From GCA-020352575 sp041635475 (GTDB lineage: Bacteria > Actinomycetota > Acidimicrobiia > Spongiisociales > JAENVV01): DNA of 64,000 bases. The translations under genes and the position numbers were made by a program. The notes below the pieces were generated by a model. It had not been told where the DNA came from. It saw only the letters and a list, made by a program, of their open reading frames with translations, and searched no databases. The stretch lies in NCBI GenBank assembly GCA_041635475.1, contig JBFKVA010000004.1, positions 1 to 64,000 on the forward strand, read 5' to 3'. Below are positions 49,586 through 58,032 of this stretch, one piece after another; position 1 is the stretch's first letter; each line of letters opens with the position of its first letter.

Positions 49586-50539
49586 GTGGGCCGCAAGGTC
49601 CTCGGGTCCATCCTCACCCTCGCCTTCGTCCTCGTCTTCAACTTCTTCCTCTTCCGCGTCGTCCAGACCGATCCCATCGGGTCCCTCTTTCGGGGCAGGA
49701 ACGTGCCGGCGGAGAAGATCGCCGACCTCCGGGAGAAGTTCGGGCTTGACGAGCCGATCGGGACGCAGTTCGTGTTCTACGTGCGCGAGACCGCCCAGCT
49801 CAACCTGGGGATCTCATACCAGAGCCGCCAGCCGGTCTGGGATGAGATCGCACGTCGGATCCCGGCCACCGTGGTCCTCGTGGGGGTCTCGGCGATCCTG
49901 TCGGCGGTGATCGGGACGATCGGGGGCATCGTGGCCGCATGGCGACGGAACTCACTCCGTGACCACGCCATCACGTCCTCGACAATGGTCTTCTACTCGA
50001 TGCCGGACTTCTGGTTGGGAATGATCCTCCTCCTGGGCTTTGCGGTGGTCCTCGGGTGGTTCCCGGTGGGGGGCATGATCTCGGCGGGCTCGAATGCGAC
50101 CGGGATCGCCTGGCTCCTCGACTACCTCCACCACCTCTTCCTGCCGGCCCTCACCCTGACACTGGCCTACCTGGGTGAGTACGCGCTCGTCGCCCGCAGC
50201 TCCCTCCTCGATGTCATGGGGGAGGACTACCTCACGGTGGCTCGGGCGAAGGGCCTGCGCGATGTGATCGTGCGGCGAAAACACGCCGTGCCCAACGCCC
50301 TCCTGCCGGTCGTGACCCTGACGGCGATCAACTTCGGCTTCGTCCTCTCGGGAGCGATCGCCGTCGAGACCGTGTTCTCGTGGCCGGGCCTCGGCAAGGC
50401 CACCGCTGACGCCATCCGCGGCCCTGATCTCCCAATGCTCCAGGGCATGTTCCTCCTCTTCAGTGCCGCAGTCATCGTCTTCAACCTGCTCGCCGACATC
50501 GCCTACGCCTGGCTCGATCCCCGGGTGGAGAAGGAATGA
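49586..50539 (+). CDS. Oligopeptide ABC importer permease 1 (DppB/OppB-like)
   Basis: 317 residues. GSILTLAFVLVFNFFLFRVVQTDPIG opens the family, with LREKFGLDEPIGTQFVFYVRETAQLNLGISYQSRQPVWDEIARRIPATVVLVG. The EAA loop LTVARAKGLRDVIVRRKHAVPNALLPVVTL contacts the ATPase. Six membrane segments. Start GTG 49586 is the first clear candidate; an upstream CTG in frame cannot be excluded. Overlaps the next permease gene by 4 bases. Confidence 0.93.
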   Translation: MGRKVLGSILTLAFVLVFNFFLFRVVQTDPIGSLFRGRNVPAEKIADLREKFGLDEPIGTQFVFYVRETAQLNLGISYQSRQPVWDEIARRIPATVVLVGVSAILSAVIGTIGGIVAAWRRNSLRDHAITSSTMVFYSMPDFWLGMILLLGFAVVLGWFPVGGMISAGSNATGIAWLLDYLHHLFLPALTLTLAYLGEYALVARSSLLDVMGEDYLTVARAKGLRDVIVRRKHAVPNALLPVVTLTAINFGFVLSGAIAVETVFSWPGLGKATADAIRGPDLPMLQGMFLLFSAAVIVFNLLADIAYAWLDPRVEKE

Positions 50540-51426
50540 GCCTCGCCATGCAGCGGCGGCGGGCAACCGCCAGGCGGATCTGGGCCCAGTTCCGGGGTTC
50601 GCGCCAGGGGATGATCGGTCTCGTCGTGCTCGTCGTCTTCGCCCTCGTGGCCGTGGCCGCTCCCCTGCTCGCCGACATCGCCGAGCTGAACCCGGTCCGT
50701 GCCCGCGCGGCCGGCAACCCCCAATGGGCTTCGCCGGGCGAGTTCGGCCCGCTCGGGACCGACCACCTCCGCCGGTCGGTGTGGGCGCAATTCGTGTGGG
50801 GGTCGCGGGTGAGCCTCTTCGTGGGCCTGGCCGCGACGATCCTCACGATCTTCATCGGCTCGGTCATCGGCATCCTGTCGGGCTTCATCGGAGGGAAGGT
50901 GGATGCGGCCCTCATGCGGATCACCGAGTGGTTCCTCGTCATCCCGTTCCTCCCCCTGGCGATCGTGCTCGCGTCGGTGCTCGGCCGCAGCGTGTGGAAC
51001 ATCATCTTCGTGATCGGCATCACCTCCTGGCCCTCGACGGCGCGGCTCGTCAGGGCACAGGTCCTCACCGTCAAACAACGGCTCTTCGTCGACCGTGCCC
51101 GGTCGCTCGGCGCCGGTCCTGGTCACCTCATCACCCGCCACATCCTTCCCAACGTGAGCGGCCTCATCCTCGCCAACGCCACCCTCGCCGTCCCGATCGC
51201 CATCCTCACCGAGACGACGTTGGCCTTCCTCGGCCTCGGCGACCCGTCGTCGGCCTCGTGGGGGAAGACCCTCGAGGAGGCCTTCGTCAACGGCGCCATC
51301 GTGCGCAACGCCTGGTGGTACTTCCTCCCGGCAGGGATCGGGATCCTGGTCGTCGTGCTCGCCTTCACACTCATTGGAAGGACGATGGAGGAGATCGCCG
51401 ATCCCCGGATGAGTCGTCGCCGATGA
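50536..51426 (+). CDS. Oligopeptide ABC importer permease 2 (DppC/OppC-like)
   Basis: 296 residues. QFRGSRQGMIGLVVLVVFALVAVAAPLLAD is the N-terminal membrane segment typical of the C subunits. The core has GTDHLRRSVWAQFVWGSRVSLFVGLAATILTIFIGSVIGILSGFIGG and the EAA loop FVDRARSLGAGPGHLITRHILPNVSGLI. LAFLGLGDPSSASWGKTLEEA near the end is diagnostic. ATGA overlaps on both sides. Confidence 0.93.
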   Translation: MSLAMQRRRATARRIWAQFRGSRQGMIGLVVLVVFALVAVAAPLLADIAELNPVRARAAGNPQWASPGEFGPLGTDHLRRSVWAQFVWGSRVSLFVGLAATILTIFIGSVIGILSGFIGGKVDAALMRITEWFLVIPFLPLAIVLASVLGRSVWNIIFVIGITSWPSTARLVRAQVLTVKQRLFVDRARSLGAGPGHLITRHILPNVSGLILANATLAVPIAILTETTLAFLGLGDPSSASWGKTLEEAFVNGAIVRNAWWYFLPAGIGILVVVLAFTLIGRTMEEIADPRMSRRR

Positions 51427-52379
51427 CCATGCTCTCGGTGCACGACCTGTCCATCACCTACCGAACCCGGTCCGGACCCCTCCCGGCCGTGCGGGGGGTC
51501 GGCTTCGACCTCGAGCGGGGTGGGTCGCTCGGCCTCGCCGGTGAGTCCGGGTGTGGGAAGTCGACGCTGGCCAACGCCCTGCTCCGGCTGCTCCCAGCGG
51601 AGACCGAGGTGACCGGGGAGATCGTCATGGCCGGCCAGGACGTACTCGGGCTCAGCCCCGGGGGGCTCCGGGCCGCCCGCTGGACGACCGGCGCCATCGT
51701 CTTCCAGGGGGCACTCCACGCCCTCAACCCGGTCCAGACGGTCGGACGCCAGGTCGCCGAACCGATGCTCGTCCACTCGACGGTCCCGTCTGGGGACGCC
51801 GCCCGCGCCCGAACCGGGGAACTGCTCGAACGGGTCGGCCTCCCGGCCGACCGCGCCGACTCCTACCCCCATCAGCTCTCCGGCGGGCAGCGCCAGCGGG
51901 TCCTCATCGCCATGGCCCTCGCCTGCGACCCCCAGCTCCTCATCGCCGATGAGCCAACGACGGCGCTCGACCTCATGGTGCAGGCCCAGGTGCTCTCACT
52001 CATCGAGGACCTCCGAAGGGACCAGGACCTCACGCTCATCTTCATCACCCACGACCTGTCGGTGCTGACGTACGTCTGCGACGACATCGCTGTCATGTAC
52101 GCCGGGCGCATCGTGGAGCGGGGCCCGAGCTTCGAGGTCTTCGAGCGCGGGGCACATCCGTACACGAGGGCACTCTCGGCGGCGTTCCCCACCATCGGCG
52201 ACCCGGCGTCGCGCATGTCCCCGGCGGGACTGGGCGGCGATCCCCCGACCCCCGGCAACCTGCCGCCCGGATGCCCGTTCCACCCCCGCTGTCCCCTGGC
52301 GGAGCCACGGTGCCGCGAGGAGGAGCCGCCGTTGCGGGAGTCGGGACCCGGTCGGAGGGCGGCATGCATCCTCGTGTGA
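51423..52379 (+). CDS. Oligopeptide ABC importer ATPase 1 (DppD/OppD-like)
   Basis: 318 residues. Walker A GESGCGKST (about residue 39), signature LSGGQRQRVLIAMALA, Walker B LLIADEPTTALD and switch FITHDLSVL are intact. The C-terminal extension has GCPFHPRCPLAEPRC, the oligopeptide-transporter Cys cluster that in some members binds an iron-sulfur cluster. ATG 51423 overlaps the permease stop. Confidence 0.93.
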   Translation: MTMLSVHDLSITYRTRSGPLPAVRGVGFDLERGGSLGLAGESGCGKSTLANALLRLLPAETEVTGEIVMAGQDVLGLSPGGLRAARWTTGAIVFQGALHALNPVQTVGRQVAEPMLVHSTVPSGDAARARTGELLERVGLPADRADSYPHQLSGGQRQRVLIAMALACDPQLLIADEPTTALDLMVQAQVLSLIEDLRRDQDLTLIFITHDLSVLTYVCDDIAVMYAGRIVERGPSFEVFERGAHPYTRALSAAFPTIGDPASRMSPAGLGGDPPTPGNLPPGCPFHPRCPLAEPRCREEEPPLRESGPGRRAACILV

Positions 52380-53305
52380 GTCCACTCGTCGAGGTCCGCG
52401 ACGTGGCCGTCCACTTCGGACCATCCCGGGCCGTGGACGGCGTCTCGCTCGTCGTGCACCCCGGTGAGGTCCTGGCCCTCGTGGGCGAGTCGGGATCCGG
52501 CAAGACGACGCTCATTCGAGCCATCCAGGGACTGCAGGCCCTCAGCGGCGGCACGATCGACTTCGCCGACGGCTCCGACGACGTCCAGATGATCTTCCAG
52601 GATCCCACCGGCGCCCTCAACCCGAGGCAGACGATCTACGAGGTCGTGGCCGAGGGACTACGGATCAGGAAGCGACCAGAGGGCGAACTCGAACGGGTTT
52701 CGGAAGCGCTCTCCAGCGCCGGTCTCCGCCCGCCCGATACGTTCTTCGGCCGGTACCCGCACGAGGTGTCGGGGGGGCAGCGCCAGCGGGTGGTCATCGC
52801 CGGCGCCATGGTCATGAACCCGCGGCTCCTCCTGGCAGACGAACCAGTGGCGAGCCTCGACGCGTCCATCCGCGGTGAGATCCTCGCTCTCATGCGGAAC
52901 CTCGTCGACGAGACGGCCCTCTCCATCCTCGTGGTCACCCATGACCTCGGCCTCGCCTGGAACATCGCCGACCGGGTCGCGGTGATGTACCTCGGACGGG
53001 TCGTGGAGACCGGGCCGACCGACGAGATCCTCGACAACCCCCGCCATCCCTACACGATCGCGCTGCTCTCTGTCGTCCCCGAGACCAAGGAGATGGAGCA
53101 GCAGATCCTCACCGGCGAGATCCCCGACTCCACCCGGATCCCCAACGGGTGCCGGTTCCATCCCCGGTGCCCGCTGCTCCGGTCAGGGACGCTCCCTGAC
53201 CCGATCGCGAAGCGGTGCGTCTCGGACGACCCCGGTCCGCTCCCCCCGGTGGCTGGGTCGGCGGTGGCGTGCTGGGCCTCGGATCAGGCGCTCGCCCCCG
53301 AGTAG
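52364..53305 (+). CDS. Oligopeptide ABC importer ATPase 2 (DppF/OppF-like)
   Basis: 313 residues. Walker A GESGSGKTT, Q loop FQDPTGALNPRQTI, signature VSGGQRQRVVIAGAM, Walker B LLLADEPVASLD and switch VTHDLGLA are complete. CRFHPRCPL is the C-terminal Cys region. ATG 52364 has GGAGGG five bases upstream; GTG 52376 (GTGA overlap with the previous stop) is the alternative. Last gene of the operon that starts with the deacetylase. Its 3' end overlaps the convergent ABC-2 permease gene by 22 bases. Confidence 0.92.
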   Translation: MHPRVSPLVEVRDVAVHFGPSRAVDGVSLVVHPGEVLALVGESGSGKTTLIRAIQGLQALSGGTIDFADGSDDVQMIFQDPTGALNPRQTIYEVVAEGLRIRKRPEGELERVSEALSSAGLRPPDTFFGRYPHEVSGGQRQRVVIAGAMVMNPRLLLADEPVASLDASIRGEILALMRNLVDETALSILVVTHDLGLAWNIADRVAVMYLGRVVETGPTDEILDNPRHPYTIALLSVVPETKEMEQQILTGEIPDSTRIPNGCRFHPRCPLLRSGTLPDPIAKRCVSDDPGPLPPVAGSAVACWASDQALAPE

Positions 53306-54081
53306 CTCTTGAGGCCCCACCGCCAGAAGGCGCGGGTCGAGATGAGCGCCAAGGCGGTGATGGCCAGTGCGAGCGTGAGAACGCCGGGGGTCAACCTGTC
53401 GGCGAGCGCCTCGGCCGGGACCGTGATGGCCACCCCCAAGGGAACGATGATCGTGAGGATCCCCTGCAGCCACAGCGGGTAGATCCGAACCGGCCATCGC
53501 CCCGCCTCGTACAGGCCTTGGAGGAGCTGCGCCATGTCATCGACGTTGATGAGCTTGAACGCCGACGTGGTGAAGATCATCCAGATGCAATAGACGAGGA
53601 GCATCCCGCACACCAGGGTCAGGGTGAACGCCAGCGCATCGAGCACACCGACCGACGTGCCCAGCCCCGACACGGCCCAGCCGATGACCACCCCGCCCAA
53701 CACCACGTCGACGAAGCTCCAGAAGCTGATCCGACGAGTCGATGCGAACACCTGGGCGTCGACCGGGCGGACAACCGTGAAGTCGAAATCGCCTTCCACG
53801 ATCTCGAACATGAGGCTGAACATGTTGGGGATGATGAACGTCTGCATGATCCCTCCCAGCAGGATCTGGACGCCCAGCACGGCCAGCAGTTCGGGCTGTG
53901 TCCACCCCGACAGGTCCCCGGTGTGTCCGAACACGAGCTCGATGGCCACGAGCCCGGTGGCCAGGCGCACAACGGACTGGATCACCTGAAGGACGAAGTT
54001 GAGCCGGTACTGCATCTCGTACATGGCGCCGATCTTCCAGTGGAGCAATGCCACCCGGACGCTGTGGCCGATCACGCTCAC
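53284..54081 (-). CDS. ABC-2-type exporter permease (DUF990-like), subunit 2
   Basis: 265 residues, six membrane segments. The pattern ALLHWKIGAMYEMQYRLNFVLQVIQSVVRLATGLVAIELVFGHTGDLSGWTQPELLAVLGVQ, then SLMFEIVEGDFDFTVVRPVDAQVFASTRRISFWSFVDVVLG, is that of DUF990/ABC-2 permeases found in three-gene exporters. GTG 54081 overlaps the stop of the partner permease (GTGA). Substrate unknown. Confidence 0.85.
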   Translation of the reverse strand: MSVIGHSVRVALLHWKIGAMYEMQYRLNFVLQVIQSVVRLATGLVAIELVFGHTGDLSGWTQPELLAVLGVQILLGGIMQTFIIPNMFSLMFEIVEGDFDFTVVRPVDAQVFASTRRISFWSFVDVVLGGVVIGWAVSGLGTSVGVLDALAFTLTLVCGMLLVYCIWMIFTTSAFKLINVDDMAQLLQGLYEAGRWPVRIYPLWLQGILTIIVPLGVAITVPAEALADRLTPGVLTLALAITALALISTRAFWRWGLKSYSGASA

Positions 54082-54878
54082 GAGCCCACCGCCGTGAATC
54101 GCTTGACGGCCGTCTTCCAAATGAGGCCGATGAGGGCGACCGTGCCGATCCCCCACCCGAACTGGGTGAGCAATCCGACGAACACCTCCGTCGTGTCCAG
54201 GCGCCCGATGAGAACCTCGATCGGGAACTGGAACGTCCACTTGAACGGGAGCCACGCCGAGATGGCGGCCACCCACTCGGGCATGACCGCCATCGGTACG
54301 AGTCGGCCCGACAGCAGCACCTCAAGGGCGATCACGACCTCGATGAGGGCTTGGGCCTTCGTGGTCCAGAAGCTGATGAGTCCCATGAGCCACAGCACGT
54401 TGAACCGGATCCAGTAGCCGAGCCAGATCGCCAGGAAGAACACCACACCTTCGGTGATGCTCGGCGACAGCTCTGGACGGAAGATGACCCCGAGGAACAG
54501 GGCCATCGGGACCCACATGACCATCCAGATCACCTTGCCGCCCGCGAAGTTCGCCAGCTGCCGGTGATAGAGGCCGACCGGATGCAGCAACTCGTTGGCG
54601 ATCCGCCCGTTCTGGATCCACCAGTCCCACGCCCCCGGGGCGAGGGCCAGGTTCATGACACGGACAAGCGTCCACACGATGTAGTAGGAGGTGAACTCGG
54701 CGACGCCGTACCCGCCGATCGGCCCGCTCTGCGCGGCCACCGTTCGCCACACGACGAGGTAGACGACCGGCTCGATCATGAACCCGGCCAGGTTGAAGAA
54801 GGCCGGGATCCGGTACTGGGCTTGCTGCTGGATGGCCACCCGGGCCTCGCCCAGGTAGGTGTCGACGTACCGTCTCAT
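54078..54878 (-). CDS. ABC-2-type exporter permease, subunit 1
   Basis: 266 residues with six hydrophobic segments. MRRYVDTYLGEARVAIQQQAQYRIPAFFNLAGFMIEPVVYLVVWRTVA opens the protein and matches the partner permease class. WWIQNGRIANELLHPVGLYHRQLANFAGGKVIWMVMWVPMALFLG is the conserved loop (a position where the partner has VVRPVDAQVF). ATG 54878 overlaps the ATPase stop by 4 bases, so the three genes are translationally coupled. Confidence 0.85.
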   Translation of the reverse strand: MRRYVDTYLGEARVAIQQQAQYRIPAFFNLAGFMIEPVVYLVVWRTVAAQSGPIGGYGVAEFTSYYIVWTLVRVMNLALAPGAWDWWIQNGRIANELLHPVGLYHRQLANFAGGKVIWMVMWVPMALFLGVIFRPELSPSITEGVVFFLAIWLGYWIRFNVLWLMGLISFWTTKAQALIEVVIALEVLLSGRLVPMAVMPEWVAAISAWLPFKWTFQFPIEVLIGRLDTTEVFVGLLTQFGWGIGTVALIGLIWKTAVKRFTAVGS

Positions 54879-55867
54879 GCGTCCTCGGCCAGCTCCAGGT
54901 CACCCATGGCGAACGCACCCTCGATGACGTCCTCGATGGGAGGGTCCTCGATGGACAGGTCGAGGACCGAGAATCGACGCAGGACCTCGGAGGCCACCGC
55001 CGCGATCCGGTCCCGATCGACCCGGAGCACGACCTTCGACGGCTCGGCCGACACCACCGTCCCCAGGGAGGTCAGGTCCGGCAGGTTCTCCTCCGCGGTG
55101 ACGCTGATCGTCTTGTGGGTGGCGAATCGATGAGCGAGCCCGCGCAGGTCGCCGTCGAAGAGGATCCCACCGTGGTGGATGACGATGACCCGCTCGCACA
55201 GAGCCGTCACGTCGGCCATGTAGTGGCTCGTGAGCAGGGCGGTGGCGCCGGTCTCGGTCGTGTACTCGGCGACGAAGCGGCGGATCCGCTTCTGCATCGA
55301 GATGTCGAGGCCCAGGGTCGGCTCGTCGAGGAAGAGCACCTCGGGGTTGGGGAGGAGGGCGGCGAGGATCTCCATCTTCATCCGCTCCCCCAACGACAGG
55401 TTGCGCACCGGCTTCGTGAGCAGCTCCCCCACCTCGAGCAGTTCGACGTACTCGTCCTTGCGCTGCTTGAAGTCGGCGTGAGGCACCTGGTAGATGGCCC
55501 GCCGCAGGTCGAGGGAGTCTGCCACCGGGAGATCCCACTGGAGGCTGTTGCGGTTGCCCATGACGAGGGCCACCCGGGCCAGGAAGTCCGCCTCTCGGTC
55601 ATGGGGCTGGTAGCCGAGCACCCGGGCGCCGCCTCCATCGGGGTAGAGCAGACCCGACAGCATCTTGAGGGTCGTGGTCTTGCCGGCCCCGTTGGGACCC
55701 AGGAACCCGACGACGCTGCCCGGCTCGAGTTCGAACGAGACCTCCTTGACCGCCTCGACGATCCGGTGCTCACGCCTGAACAAGGACTTGATCGAGTTGA
55801 GGAGACCGGGCTCGCGCACGGGCACCTTGAACGTCTTGGACAGCGACGAGACTTCGACGGACGGCAT
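54875..55867 (-). CDS. ABC-2 exporter ATPase
   Basis: About 330 residues. It opens VEVSSLSKTFKVPVREPGLLNSIKSLFRREHRIVEAVKEVSFELEPG, with Walker A GFLGPNGAGKTTT, Q loop VMGNRN, signature LSLGERMKMEILAALL (L-S-L-G-E in place of LSGGQ, common in this subgroup), Walker B VLFLDEPTLGLD and switch LTSHYM. The 75-residue C-terminal part is typical of DrrA/YhaQ-like exporters. ATG 55867 or 55876 are both possible; no ribosome site is clear. Drives the two DUF990-like permeases. Confidence 0.91.
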   Translation of the reverse strand: MPSVEVSSLSKTFKVPVREPGLLNSIKSLFRREHRIVEAVKEVSFELEPGSVVGFLGPNGAGKTTTLKMLSGLLYPDGGGARVLGYQPHDREADFLARVALVMGNRNSLQWDLPVADSLDLRRAIYQVPHADFKQRKDEYVELLEVGELLTKPVRNLSLGERMKMEILAALLPNPEVLFLDEPTLGLDISMQKRIRRFVAEYTTETGATALLTSHYMADVTALCERVIVIHHGGILFDGDLRGLAHRFATHKTISVTAEENLPDLTSLGTVVSAEPSKVVLRVDRDRIAAVASEVLRRFSVLDLSIEDPPIEDVIEGAFAMGDLELAEDA

Positions 55868-55907
55868 CGGGCCCATCTTGGCACGAGGACGCCGGGCTGG
55901 TGGGAGG

Positions 55908-57323
55908 TTATCGGGACCGGCCAGGGCGACGATCCGCCCATGGGCGGGCCTGTTCGAGTTGGCCCGCCAGCCGGAAAAGGACGTCCTCTCGCCCAATGGC
56001 CGAGGCGAACTGGACGCCGATCGGGAGGCCGGCGGCAGACCAGTGGAGCGGAACGGACATCGCCGGCATTCCGGTGGCGTTCATCACCTGCCCGAACGCC
56101 AGGGTGCGGAAGAGAAGGGCACTCGCCTCGTCATCGGTGCGGTCCATCGAGATCGCACCGATGAGGGGCGGCGGGGTCGCCATCATGGGGGTCATGACGA
56201 CGTCGAACCCCTCCATCGCCGAAGCCATCAACCGCCCGATCGCATGGATGTCGTCCACCGCCCGCACGAACTCGGTCGCAGTCACGTTTCGCCCCATCTC
56301 GGCGAGGGCCCACGTCATCGGCTCGACCTCGTCCGGGTGAACCTGCGACCCGCGCAGCCACCCCACGTCCTCGAGGAGCCGGAGCGTGTGGACGGCGATG
56401 ACGGGTCGGAGCCGGCCCAACCTCCCACCGAGGTCGATGGTGGCCCCCTCGACGACGTGGCCCAGGTCGTTGCACAGCACGGCCGCTCCCTGCACCGCCG
56501 CCAGGCAGGTCGGATCGACCTCGACGTCCAGGAAGGGGGCGGTCACCAAGGCGATCCTCAGCTGCCCGGGATCCCGCCCGACCTCTGCGAGGAACGGCCG
56601 TTCGGGAGGGGCGATCGAGTACGGGTCGCCGGGCGCCGGGCCCGACACGACGTCGAGCATGGCCGCCGAATCGCGAACCGTCCGGCTCACACAGCCGGCA
56701 ATCGCCATCCCGCTCCATCCCTCGCCCACGTCGGGGCCCGCCGGGACCCGGGCCCGCGAGGGCTTGAGTCCGAAGATCCCGCAGTTCGAGGCCGGTACCC
56801 GGATCGAACCACCCCCGTCGCTGGCGTGGGCGACCGGGACGGCACCCACCGCCACCATTGCCGCCGCCCCTCCCGACGAGCCGCCGGCGGAGTACTCGGG
56901 GTCCCACGGATTGCGGGTGGGGCCGTGCCGAGCCGACTCGGTGGTGGTGGTCAGGCCGAACTCCGGGCTGGCCGTCCGCCCGAAGACGACGAGCCCAGCG
57001 GCCTTGAAGCGGGAGACGATCTCGGCGTCGTACGTCGGCGCCACGGGCGGGTACAGCCGTGTGCCGTCGGTCGACGGCAGGCCCTTCATGGGCGAGTACA
57101 GGTCCTTCAGCAGGAACGGCACCCCGCCGAACGGGCCCCGGGGGGCACGTGCGGCCGCCGCCCGGGCCCGGTCCACGTCCCACACGGTGACAGCGTTGAG
57201 GACGTCGTTCCATTCCTCGGCCACCCCGATGGCGGTTTCCAGCAGCTCGGAGGCCGACACCTCACCGTCCCGGACGAGGGCTGCCAGCCCGACACCGTCA
57301 TGGGACAGGTACGCCTCACGCAT
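55908..57323 (-). CDS. Amidase-signature-family amidase
   Basis: 471 residues. The Ser-cis-Ser-Lys triad is complete: Lys about residue 73 (FLLKDLYS), cis-Ser about 149 (SAGGSSGGAAAM), nucleophile Ser about 173 (ASDGGGSIRVPASNCGIFGLKPS). Sequence detail (GVPFLLKDLYSPMKG and AGLVVFGRTASPEFGLTTTTES) resembles 6-aminohexanoate-cyclic-dimer hydrolase and related amidases. It hydrolyses amides, but the substrate is unknown. ATG 57323 is six bases after TAGGGT. It sits near the peptide operon but on its own promoter. Confidence 0.92.
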   Translation of the reverse strand: MREAYLSHDGVGLAALVRDGEVSASELLETAIGVAEEWNDVLNAVTVWDVDRARAAAARAPRGPFGGVPFLLKDLYSPMKGLPSTDGTRLYPPVAPTYDAEIVSRFKAAGLVVFGRTASPEFGLTTTTESARHGPTRNPWDPEYSAGGSSGGAAAMVAVGAVPVAHASDGGGSIRVPASNCGIFGLKPSRARVPAGPDVGEGWSGMAIAGCVSRTVRDSAAMLDVVSGPAPGDPYSIAPPERPFLAEVGRDPGQLRIALVTAPFLDVEVDPTCLAAVQGAAVLCNDLGHVVEGATIDLGGRLGRLRPVIAVHTLRLLEDVGWLRGSQVHPDEVEPMTWALAEMGRNVTATEFVRAVDDIHAIGRLMASAMEGFDVVMTPMMATPPPLIGAISMDRTDDEASALLFRTLAFGQVMNATGMPAMSVPLHWSAAGLPIGVQFASAIGREDVLFRLAGQLEQARPWADRRPGRSR

Positions 57324-57413
57324 GCGGCAACCCTATCGGGGAGGGAGGAGGCGAGGTCCGTCGGTCGGCCCGCGCCTCGAGTCCGAAGAGGGCATGGAGG
57401 TACGATTCCGGCC

Positions 57414-57953
57414 GTGACCGAGGGCCCATCCATCGTCGTTGTGTCCGGTCTGCCAGCGAGTGGCAAGACGACGGTAGCTCGCCAGATCGCACCCCTCCTT
57501 GGGCTGCCAGTCGTCGACAAGGACGACCTGCTTGAAGCTTCCTTCCCTCTGGGTGGCGAGGTATCGCCTGCCGATCGAGCCCGCTTGAGCCGACAGGCGG
57601 ACCAGGTCCTCCGTCGGCGCGTAGAAGGAGCGCCCAGAGCGGTGGTGGCATCACATTGGAGAAGGTCCGAACTCTCGAACACTTCGGGAACTCCCACAGG
57701 GTGGTTGAACGGGTTTCCAGCGCTGGTCGAGGTCTACTGCATGTGCGATCCTGAGACCGCGGCGGAGCGATTCCTCAGCCGTGACCGGCACCCTGCCCAT
57801 GGCGATCACCGGAAGTCCCCGATTGGAATCCTCAAGCAGTTCCGTGCACTTCATCGGCTGGGGCCATTGGGTTTCGCACCCGTCGTCACGGTCGATACCG
57901 AGGTCCCCATCGACTCCGCGAAGCTGGTGCTCCGGATCCAACAGACTGCCTGA
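57414..57953 (+). CDS. Small P-loop kinase/AAA ATPase
   Basis: 179 residues. IVVVSGLPASGKTTVARQIAPLLGLPVVDKDDLLEA is a P-loop with the lid/base-binding region of gluconate/shikimate-like or phosphotransferase-like kinases. PRAVVASHWRRSELS and VYCMCDPETAAERFLSRDRHPAHGDH complete a nucleotide-kinase-like fold. Codon use is visibly less GC-biased than neighbours, which may mean later arrival. GTG 57414 is seven bases after TACGAT. Substrate unknown. Confidence 0.78.
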   Translation: MTEGPSIVVVSGLPASGKTTVARQIAPLLGLPVVDKDDLLEASFPLGGEVSPADRARLSRQADQVLRRRVEGAPRAVVASHWRRSELSNTSGTPTGWLNGFPALVEVYCMCDPETAAERFLSRDRHPAHGDHRKSPIGILKQFRALHRLGPLGFAPVVTVDTEVPIDSAKLVLRIQQTA

Positions 57954-58032
57954 TGTGAACCCAGGGCCCGTGCGGGCGGCTCGAGTCTGACGGTGTCGTT
58001 GCTCACCTCCCAGCCCGGCTACCTTGCTTGAG

